From contig NW_002476512.1 in NCBI RefSeq assembly GCF_000189635.1, forward strand, positions 682,001-746,000: a DNA stretch of 64,000 nucleotides, read 5' to 3'. Position numbers and translations under genes: made by a program. Source of the DNA: Tetrahymena thermophila SB210 (lineage: Eukaryota > Ciliophora > Oligohymenophorea > Hymenostomatida > Tetrahymenidae). Within the stretch, counting starts at the first letter, position 1. Every line of letters starts with the position of its first letter. The notes under the pieces are model-generated. The model worked only from the letters and a program-made list of their open reading frames with translations. It made no database searches and was not told where the DNA came from. Below, piece after piece: positions 55,281 through 64,000 of the stretch.

Positions 55281-56269
55281 AAATTAAAATTAATTTTACT
55301 TAAAATTAAAAATATATTTGGTGTTTGCGAAAAATTAATTATTAATATTTGAATTAATAATCAACCATAAAATATGAATATTAATTTTTATTAACAAATA
55401 AAATTTGATGACTAATTAATTAGTAAATTTACATCGAAAAAGATAATATTGATATTTTAGATAATCTTTATTTATTTTAATATAAAATGAATTAATTGAT
55501 AAATAAATAACCTTAGATATTAAAAATATTTTTTTCTCTTCATTAAAATTTTTTACAAAAAAAAAGCTCAAAAAATCATTATTAAAATTTTAAATTTTAT
55601 AAAATGTAATTGAATTATTAAGTAAAAAATATTTATTTGATCATTAGAAATTAATAAAATATTTTTAATAATTAACAATTTTATATTAATTTATTTATCC
55701 AGTTTTAAAATTAAAAAATTATTTTAATTATTTTTTATTTTATTTTTTAACTTTTTAGATACAAATTATAATAATTATAATTGGGAATATAATTTTACAT
55801 ATTTTTTGAGCTGTAGAGATACTTAGAATAAACATATATATTTATTTATATTTAGATGGGAAATGTAAATTTTTATAGCAAGTTTAACATAATAGATTGT
55901 TTTTATTCAGAAATAAATTAGATAATAGTTTTTTAATTATTAATAATAAATTTACTTTTTCCAAATTTTAAATTATAAACTTGAAAATATTTTTGATTTA
56001 AAGAGAAAAATAAACAACTAATTTTAAATATTAATTTGATAGAAAAATTTGAAATGATACATCATCTTTTAAGTATATTTATAAAAGAATTTTAAATATT
56101 TATTATCTGGAAGTCGTTTCAGTAACCACATTCATTGATTCACAAATATATGTGAAATATTTATTTTTATTTGGAAGAATTATAAATTTGATACGCCTTA
56201 AACTCATAAAATTTTAATCTAAAAAAGTTAAATAACAATTATTAATAATAAAAAATAAAGAAAACTAAA
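55281..56269. other. Divergent promoter region (800-residue protein / protease 1)
   Basis: 990 bp between divergent starts. The half next to the protease, from about 55910, is shared with the region upstream of protease 2. See the conserved block at 56048-56130. Confidence 0.65.
56048..56130 (+). promoter_or_regulatory. Conserved upstream block of protease 1
   Basis: Two stretches, GAAATGATACATCATCTTTT and TTATCTGGAAGTC followed by TTTCAGTAACCACA, are nearly identical here and at 58768-58850, while the DNA around them has drifted. They lie 140-220 bp before both protease starts. Retention of these boxes suggests a promoter or leader element (inference). The first contains a near-palindrome, ATGATACATCAT. 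Confidence 0.5.
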
Positions 56270-57436
56270 ATGAAAAAAATATTAGTACTATTAACAATAG
56301 TTTACTTAGCCACAGCTTTTATAAAGATCCCTCTTCGAAGAACTGAAGAAACAGATCTTCCATATAATTAAACATCAAATCAGTCTTAATTACAAATGAA
56401 AAACTTTCTTTCCCTAAAGTCAAAGTAAATAAATTGGACTGATGAAAGAATAGACTTTTATGTTCACTCACAATACTATGGTGACATTTAAGTAGGAACT
56501 CCTCCTTAAAACTTAGGTATCATTTTTGATACTGGCTCTCCTGAATTTGTGATTCTTTCTTCTACATGTAGTCCTGCTACCTATACTTGTGGAGTTCATA
56601 AAAAATATAATCATACATCTTCATCTACATACACAGCTGATGGAGAAACATTTGTTGAGCAATATGATGCTGGTTCAATAGCAGGTTTCAGATCTAATGA
56701 CACTGTGAGTGTTGGAAATTATACTTTGAAATAGTTCTAAATTGATGAAGTTTAAAATGTAACAGGATTTATTTTTAAATACTTTAAAACTAGTGGTATT
56801 TTTGGTCTTTCCTACTAGATAGGTAACAGCACTGTTCCTTTTTTCCAGCAATATCTTTAGGAAAATCCTGGTAGTAATATTTCATATGGTTTTTATTACA
56901 CTGAAAAGTATGGAGGAGAGGGATCTGCCCTTTTTATTGGCGGTTTTGATCCATACTATGCTGTTTCTCCTTTCTATTATTATCCTTTGGTATAGGATGA
57001 TTTTTGGACTATTGGAATCAATTGTGTTAAATTCTAAAACCAGACTTTTAATATCAGCTATGCTATTGTAGATTCAGGAACTCCTCTCTTAACAGGACCT
57101 AGCATGCTTATGAATGCAATTTTCTAAAGTCTTCCTAACAAAGGTGAAAGAATAGTTGATTGTAGCACAATTAAATAATACCCTGCGATACATTTCGAAA
57201 TAGGTAACTAAACTTATACATTAAACGGAGAAGACTATATATTATAGATAAAAAGTTAAGGATAATATGGATGTCTCTTAGGTTTAAAAATAATAGATAT
57301 TGGTGAGCCAACACCTAACGCTTTAATTTTTGGTGACGTTTTCATGAGAAAGTATTTTACTAACTTTGATTTAAATGGCAAATAGGTAGGATTTGCTTTA
57401 GCTAGAAAAGATCAAGAAAGAGTTGTTGAGTATTGA
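56270..57436 (+). CDS. Pepsin-like aspartic protease (family A1), copy 1
   Basis: A single exon of 1,167 nt gives 388 residues. The N-terminus (MKKILVLLTIVYLATAF) is a signal peptide, followed by a short propeptide (to about residue 60). The catalytic domain starts near FYVHSQYYGDIQVGTPPQ. The first active aspartate is Asp87 in IFDTGSPEF and the second is Asp268 in IVDSGTPLL. The flap Tyr region is replaced by less typical sequence (SIAGFRSNDTVSVG). The C-terminal GDVFMRKYFTNFD with GKQVGFALA is the usual pepsin ending. The enzyme should be a secreted or lysosomal endopeptidase acting at acid pH, like cathepsin D. The start is the first ATG, after an A-rich leader. The gene is intronless, as is its copy 2.7 kb downstream. 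Confidence 0.95.
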
Positions 57437-57894
57437 TTGATTAATATATAAAATCAATTTTTATAATATGATAATTTTGCATGATTTATCCTATCTATAT
57501 AAACAAAAATAAATTTCAAAACTATATAAAAGAAAATTATTGCTCAATAAATAGAATCTTATTTGAAAATCAATATTAAATTTATATTTTATAAAAGAAA
57601 ATGTAATAATCCCTATTTGAATTCTAATTAAATCTAAGAATAAATATCTTAAATTTTTAAAAATGTAAATCAAGTTGGATATTAGAATTTAATTAACTCC
57701 ATAAAAAAAATTTTTCAATAGTATTTTAAAAAATTAAATGAATCCATTTTTTTACTTAAAATAATTACAATTATTATATTTTCTTGTTTAAAATTTGTTG
57801 AAAAGCAAATAATATTTTTTATTTTTAATGCTTTGTTTTAAATTAAGTTTAAATACATTATACATTTACCATTAAGATGTTTTTGTGTATTTAA
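57437..57894. other. Spacer downstream of protease 1
   Basis: No gene. The left part resembles the 3' flank of protease 2 (about 60155-60370), so the copied unit includes the 3' flank. The right part, from about 57790, is already copied DNA from beyond the 3' end of the 800-residue gene. Confidence 0.65.
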
Positions 57895-58595
57895 TACTAA
57901 TTGCTAAAAGATATTAAATATTTAAATTTATTAATCTTATTATCATTTTTAAGGAGAGAAGGAGAAGTTGTGATTTTCATTAGTAAAATTAGAATACAGT
58001 AAATCAGAATCTACTTTTTATTCTAAAAAGTTATAATAGTTACTTCCGAATTGGTTCTAATTTTTATCCTATTAATAATTTTTTTATTAATACTTTAATT
58101 AGCTTTAGTTATAAAAATTAATTTACTTAATAATTTTATAAGCTATAAGATTAAATAGAATTTTAGTTTTCACAAAGAACTACTTAAGCAAACTGATATT
58201 TTAAGTTTATAACCTATCTATAAGGGGATACATTTGTTTGAGTATGCTAATAAGAGCTTAAATGATTAACCCTTATGGAAATTAAGGATGGATTTAATAT
58301 TTGAAAGATCATAATTGTTGTACTAAAAATTATTATATGGACTATTTGAATTACTCTATCAGATACCTAGACTTAATTTATATAAATTGATGAATTTGTT
58401 TTCTTTAATTTTTCAGAACTTTAAGATTTATTCAGCTTTTGATAAATATACTGTTCTTTGTATTTCAATTTTAGCTTTAAATTTAGTTGCCTAGGATAAA
58501 TTTTTGTTGTTTGCTTGTTCTGATAAATATAACCTCTAACAGGAGAGTATTAGATGCTTTCTCTGAATATCATATATTCTTTTTATTCATTTCAA
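57895..58595 (-). pseudogene. Decayed 3' fragment of the 800-residue gene
   Basis: This stretch matches the last exon, last intron and part of exon 6 of the gene at 52466-55280 (about 52466-53215). Shared landmarks include AAGGAGAGAAGGAGAAGTT and AACAAATGTATC on the minus strand. The position of the original TGA stop is mutated, several short deletions are present, and there is no upstream part of the gene. It appears to be a passenger in the duplication that produced the second protease, with the DNA between gene fragment and protease promoter lost. It is very unlikely to make a functional product. Confidence 0.8.
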
Positions 58596-58988
58596 TCAGA
58601 TAATAATCTTTTAATTATTGATAACATATTTAATAATTTATTATAATACTTTTTAAATTACTTTTTTTAAAATTCAAATAATAAACTTGAAAATATTTAC
58701 AATAAAAAGAAAAAATTATAATGAAAATTTTTCTATTCTCTTAATCAAATCCATAAAAATTAAAAAATTTGAAATGATACATCATCTTTTAATCAAAGTT
58801 ATAAAAGAATTTGAAATATTTATTATCTGGAAGTCATTTCAGTAACCACATATTTCAAATGTTTGTGAAATATTTATTAATTATTTGCATCAATTATAAA
58901 AATTCGATACAATTTATACTCAAAAAATTTTAATCTAAAAAAATTAAATAATAATTATTAATTATATACAAAAATAAAGAAAACTAAA
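58596..58988. promoter_or_regulatory. Upstream region of protease 2
   Basis: 393 bp copied from about 55910-56269. It keeps the two conserved boxes (58768-58850) seen upstream of protease 1, followed by an A-rich leader. No other feature. Confidence 0.55.
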
Positions 58989-60154
58989 ATGAAAAAAATA
59001 ATTGTACTATTCACTATAGTTTACTTAGCAACAGCTTTTATAAAGATCCCTCTTCGAAAAACTGAAGAAACAGATCTTCCATATAATTAAACATCAAGTT
59101 AGTCTTAAATACAAACAAAAAACTTCTATCCCAAAAATCTAAGTAAATAAATTGGACTGATGAAAGAATAGACTTTTACATTCACTCACAATACTATGGT
59201 GACATATAAGTCGGAACTCCTCCTTAAAATTTAAGTGTCATTTTTGATACTGGCTCTCCTGAATTTGTGATTCTTTCTTCTACATGTAGTCCTGCTTCCT
59301 ATACTTGTAGAGTTCATAAAACATATAATCATACATCTTCATCTACTTACACAGCTGATGGAGAAACATTTGTTGAAGATTATATTGCTGGTTCAATAGA
59401 AGGTTTCAGATCTAATGATACTGTGAGTGTTGGAAATTATACTTTAAAATAGTTCTAAATTGATGAAGCTTAAAACGTGACAGGATTTATTTTTAAATAC
59501 TTTAAAACTAGTGGTATATTTGGTCTTTCCTACTAGATGCGTAATAGCACTATTCCTTTTTTCCAGCAATATCTTTAGTAAAATCCTGGTAGTAATATTT
59601 CATATGCTTTTTATTACACTGAAAAACACGGAGGAGAAGGATCTGCCCTTTTTATTGGTGGTTATGATCCATACTATGCTGTTTCTCCTTTCTATTATTA
59701 TCCTTTGGTATAAGAAGAGTTATGGACTATTGGAATCAATTGTGTTAAATTTTAAAACCAGACTTTTAATATCAGCTTAGCTATTGTAGATACAGGAACT
59801 CCTATCTTAACAGGACCTAGCATGCTTATGAATGCAATTTTCTAAAGCCTACCTAACAAAGGTGAAAGAGTAGTTGATTGTAGCACTATTAAGCAATACC
59901 CTGCTATACATATCGTAATTGGTAACTAAACTTACACATTAAACGGAGATGAATATATATTACAGATAAAAAGTTAAGGATAATATGGATGCCTATTAGG
60001 TTTAAAAGCGATAGATCTTGATGAGCCAACACCTAACGCATTACTTATTGGCGACGTTTTCATGAGAAAGTATTTTACTAACTTTGATTTGAGTGGCAAA
60101 TAGATTGGATTTGCTTTAGCTAGAAAAGACCAAGAAAGAGTTGTTGAGTATTGA
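58989..60154 (+). CDS. Pepsin-like aspartic protease (family A1), copy 2, with -1 frameshift
   Basis: A close copy of the protease at 56270. The signal peptide (MKKIIVLFTIVYLATAF) and catalytic domain are both well preserved. The domain keeps IFDTGSPEF and IVDTGTPIL (here the second motif is DTG rather than DSG) and the ending GDVFMRKYFTNFD, and stops at TGA 60152-60154. Aligning the two genes shows one base missing in copy 2 at about 59125-59140, in the propeptide. The signal peptide is therefore out of frame with the protease domain, and the span of 1,166 nt is not divisible by three. Read straight through, the first frame meets TGA just after the active-site region. Either this is a very young pseudogene, or the base is a sequence error. 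The intact remainder argues for a recent event. Confidence 0.75.
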
Positions 60155-62188
60155 TTAATAATTAAAATCAATTTAAATAATATGGTAATTTTGCATGATT
60201 TATCTTATCTATAAAAACAAAAATAAATTTCCTAACTATATAAAAGAAAGTTATTGCTCAATCAAAAGAATCTTATTTGAAAATCAATATTAAATTTATA
60301 TTTAATAAAAGAAAATGTAATAATACATATTTGCAATCTAATAAAATCTTATAATAAATCTCTAAAATTATTAAAATGTAAATCAAATTAGACAAAATTT
60401 AAAAAAAATATATAAATGAGTATTTTTAAAATACAAAATTATTCTAGTAATACATTTGAAAGATTTTTTTAATATTTAAATAAACTAATTATCTTTTTTA
60501 AAAGTTGTTCTAAATATTAAATAAAAATTAAGTTTATTTCAAATTATTTAAAAGCTTTTAATATTAAAAAAGTAAAGTTATCGTTTATCAAAGTTCATAA
60601 ATAAAAAAATAATAAAAATTACCAAATCTTCCTGTTATTATTGAATATTAGTATGTATGGAATAACTAATAATTAAACGAAATCATATTAATAAATATAT
60701 TTTTCTTTTAAAAATAGAAAAGCAATGTAGATTCTTCTATAAAACATTTTAAGAAATTTAACAACTAACTTAGTTTAAATTCAGAGTTACATAATAAGAA
60801 AAGTATTTCCATATTACTTACTTTTATAATCAAATTAATATTGTTTTGTAATTAAATAAGTAAAAAAATCTTTTTGAAAAACTTAATAATAATTTTTTTT
60901 TTCTTCTACTTTTTAAAATTTCTAAAATAATATTGCTTAAAAAAAATGTTAAAATTTTATATAAATTTTGTAAGTTTTTACTTTATTCAAAATATTAAAC
61001 ATTTTTTATTGATGATAACTCATAAGAATTAAAAATTGTATTTTTATTTTATAAAAAAATTTAGTTCAAATAATTTATTTTAAGTTATTTTTTAAGAAAT
61101 GTATTTAATAAAGACATTTACTTTCTTATGAGATTTTAAAAAAATTACAAAAAATAATAAATTTTAATTAAAAGATATTAAAATAGCTAATAATAAAATA
61201 TTATAAAGAGTAAGATTAAGTTTAAAATTAAATTATACACTATTTAAAATATACAAATAAAAGAACGGTATAAGTATTTTTTTATAAATGGTTAGTTTTA
61301 TATAAAGATGACTGCTATTTTTAGGGTGAGTTTTAGCAGTTTTAAATGTTTAATATAATTTTAATATAGTTTATGTGACTCTTAGCTAATATATTATTAG
61401 AGAAATTTATTATTAGAAATAATACATTAGATTTTAGCTTTAAAAAACGGTAGTTAATTAATAAGATAAGATAAATACTACTTTTAAGTTAAAAAATATT
61501 TTTGGATTTCAATAAATCGCTTTAGATAATTAATTATGTTTTTGTTTTTTAGATAGATAGATTATTTAATGTGTTTTATTCGAATATTTACTAGGTTTTT
61601 CAATATCTTATTAACTGCTTCTTAGGTTTTCATATACATGCTGAATTTTATTTAAATTTTAGTTTTTGTTTAAGTTGTCTGTAGCTTTTAGATTCTCACT
61701 CTTTATTAATTTTATTTCAGATTTTTTGTTATAATAGGAGAAGAAGACATTCTAAAATAATACTAAATTTAATAATTCAGGGAAAAAATCATAGGAGCAG
61801 TTCATGACATTGTTATTAATATAGTATTAGTTTATGATTAAAATGATCAATAATTGCTAAATTAACTCATGGTTAATCTATTAAGTAAGTATTTTTAGTG
61901 TTTACTTTTCTTTAATTATATAATAGAAGCTTTAAAGTTTTAGCTATTTCTTTATTGAATATAATTAATTATATTAGAAAATTAATTTGTTTACAAATTA
62001 TATAAGAGTTAATTTATTTATCAGATTCTTGCTTATATTTTTAAATTATTATTATTATTATTATCCTTCAAAGAAGTTATTTTTAAATTTAATGTTTTTT
62101 TTGTTTTTTATAGATTTTTGTTAGTTCAAGTTGCTATTTATTAGTAGAAAGCAATTTTATTTTAATATATTATGTATTTTATCATCCT
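60155..62188. other. Intergenic region, 2.0 kb
   Basis: The first ~220 bp copy the 3' flank of protease 1. The rest is AT-rich, changing to T-rich on the plus strand from about 61270, with an (ATT)n run near 62046-62064. I find no exon that can be supported and no RNA gene. Confidence 0.55.
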
Positions 62189-64000
62189 TCAATCCTACTC
62201 AAGCATAACAAGTGTATGGAAAAGAGTAGTATATCTTTGGATTTCTTAATTGTTACAGCTTGGGAACATGATTTTCAAATTTTAGAAAAATTCGCTACTT
62301 TCTAGAGGCTGTTGAACATTATTTAAACAGGATAAGGCCATTTTGTATACTTTTGAGAAATGCATGGTTCCAATTTCTTTTTCAAGAGATTATCTCAGTA
62401 ACTATTAATTTAAAATAATATTTTTTATTAAGGTATATTAAAATTTATTTAAAAATTACCTTCACACGATCTTCAGAGTTAGAAAATAAATCTGATTGGT
62501 TAGTGTTGCTTGTGGCAATAGCTTTAGATACCGCTGATTGATTATTATAAATGTTATTTTAATTATTTGATGAAGAATTTCCATTTAGGTTTGAATTAGA
62601 GCCAATATTATTACTGTTACTATTATGATTTCCGCTGCTATGCATTTTGTTTTAAGAACTCTTATTATAAGCTGGTGCTATACAACTTATGTTGCTAGGG
62701 ATATTTGAATTGAAATTCAACTATTGCTTATTATTTTGATTGTTGCCAATGTTATTTTAAGGACTAGAACCAAAGTTGTAATTATTACTATTGCTAGTAT
62801 ATTCCTCTTCATCGAGATAATCATCCTTGTCTTCGATTGTGTCTAGTTCAAATCCATTATTGTAGAGATTTTGAATTTGCTCATCAAAATTTCCAGTTAA
62901 CTTTAAATAAAATTGAAATTATTTATTAATATTTACAAAATGAATAAAAAAATTTACCATTTAGTTCAATTCATTAAGCATTTTTTCTAAGTCAGTCTCT
63001 TGTTCTTCATTTCCAGCTTTAATATCAGGTGAAATTTCGTTGTTTTTATTTTTTTTCCTCTCTTTTTCTTTAAGTTTTAACTAATTCTATATTTAAAATA
63101 AATATTTAATTTAAAATTAATGAATGTTTATAAATTTTATTTACTTCTTGGAATGGGAGAGGCAATTTTACAATGAGTTTTCTTTCTACTTTTGTTTCTT
63201 TGTCATTATCTGCATTTAGTATACTAGCAGTTACAGGTAGATTGTTAGCTTATCTTTTTTAATAGTCAATATCCTCAGATGCTGTTAGCTTGTTTTTTGT
63301 TTATAAGTTTGAGCTTAATTAGTTATTGCTACCATTCTAGCTGAAATGAGACTGAGGAGCTGGAATAATATTTGTAGGAGATTTAACACTCTTTTGGCTA
63401 TCTACACTATCGAAAATTCTTATGTCTTCGTCACTTTAACTATCTTTACGCTTTCCTTTTGCCTCAGAAAAATCTTATTTGTAGGCATTTTATACTTAGT
63501 TTTTAAATTGTCCGACTTTATTAGGCTAAGAATTCTAACTAGAAGTTGAGGAAGATGCTTTGAATTGTGAATCTGTATTATCAATATTATCTGAGCTGCA
63601 AACTTATTTTATAGAGTTGATATTTTTCTTTGCTGTTTTTAAATCTTCAAATGCTGATTGGGCAGCGGCATTTGACTTAATTGATTATGTTGCTTCATAT
63701 TAAGAGGCTTAGGTAGCTGATATTTAGCTGTAATCAGATTTCTTTAGCAACTAAGTGTTAACGATGCTTGAATTAATAGTAGCTTAAGAAACATTTTCAG
63801 ATTTTGGTGTATCTCTTTAAGATGTATCAGAGTCAACACAAAGCAATTGAATATTTTATGAGTTGAGTAAAGTAGGTTGAGTGTTAAAATTAACAATCTA
63901 AGAACCAACTTAAATGATATGTTCTTCTGTTGGTTAGGAACTTACTCTATTAGCACTAGAAATAGGTTATGCATGATGATTTCCTTAGGGCTATTAATTT
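62189..64000 (-). CDS. Ser/Asn/Gln-rich protein, 3' part (possibly NEK kinase tail; 5' end beyond right edge)
   Basis: Four exons are visible: 64000-63145 (cut by the edge), 63086-62958, 62900-62460 and 62401-62189, with three introns of 57-58 nt and all phases zero. About 546 residues are visible. Most is low complexity, rich in Ser, Asn and Gln, with acidic patches (EDKDDYLDEEEY) and a Lys/Glu coiled segment (QLKLKEKERKKNK). The last exon encodes a folded-looking C-terminus (LRQSLEKEIGTMHFSKVYK, then FPSCNNQEIQRYTTLFHTL). The Leu-Glu-x-x-x-Gly-x-x-x-Phe-x-x-x-Tyr pattern recalls the C-terminal segment of NIMA-related (NEK) kinases, many of which occur in ciliates. If so, the kinase domain lies beyond 64000. 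That assignment is tentative, as no catalytic motif is in view. Confidence 0.7.

Noticed and set aside
59140-59170. A 29-nt intron in protease copy 2 that would repair the frameshift
   Set aside because: All other introns in the window are at least 46 nt, and the same bases are coding in copy 1. Kept only as a test in the findings.
61270-61960. T-rich stretch on the plus strand as a possible unannotated gene or structured RNA
   Set aside because: No frame shows protein-like composition, no splice pattern ties segments together, and no stable fold was apparent by eye.

Overview
The window reads as macronuclear DNA of a ciliate, most likely Tetrahymena or a close relative. The sequence is strongly AT-rich. 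Conserved proteins (RIO2 kinase, cytochrome P450, MORN, DHHC, pepsin-like protease, lipases) stay open only when TAA and TAG are read as glutamine and TGA is the sole stop. Introns are short (46-357 nt), AT-rich and GT..AG, and intergenic DNA is even richer in AT. Under the standard code almost no long ORF survives. All models below were read by eye with this code. Where stated, the spliced lengths divide by three.

Layout. 1-1215 (-): 5' part of an unrecognised gene leaving the left edge. 2381-4711 (+): MORN-repeat protein with an MGNC start. 5716-7510 (-): cytochrome P450. 8209-37919 (-): three tandem paralogues (here A, B and C) of giant cysteine-rich, beta-helix-like, multi-pass surface proteins of about 2,850-2,970 residues. 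38337-40378 (-): RIO2 kinase. 40873-42630 (-): coiled-coil, low-complexity protein. 44072-45640 and 47295-48790 (-): two paralogous secreted acid-lipase-type hydrolases. 49589-51734 (+): DHHC palmitoyltransferase. 52466-55280 (-): unrecognised 800-residue protein. 56270-57436 and 58989-60154 (+): two pepsin-like aspartic proteases with a decayed fragment of the 800-residue gene between them. 62189-64000 (-): 3' part of a Ser/Asn/Gln-rich protein leaving the right edge.

The window shows repeated local tandem duplication. In the giant array, the 3' half of B and its 3' flank are nearly a copy of the same part of A, while the 5' half of B resembles C. B is therefore a mosaic, and its reading frame appears to slip by one base exactly at the join. 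A starts inside the N-terminal Cys-rich region and shows no signal peptide. The protease duplication carried along the end of the neighbouring gene, and the second protease has a one-base deletion between its signal peptide and catalytic domain. The lipase pair is an older, intact duplication.

These genes do not form one pathway. Many do point to the cell surface and secretory system: giant surface proteins, secreted lipases, secreted proteases, a palmitoyltransferase and a probably acylated MORN protein. The most notable locus is the A/B/C array, a candidate recombining family of ciliate surface proteins.
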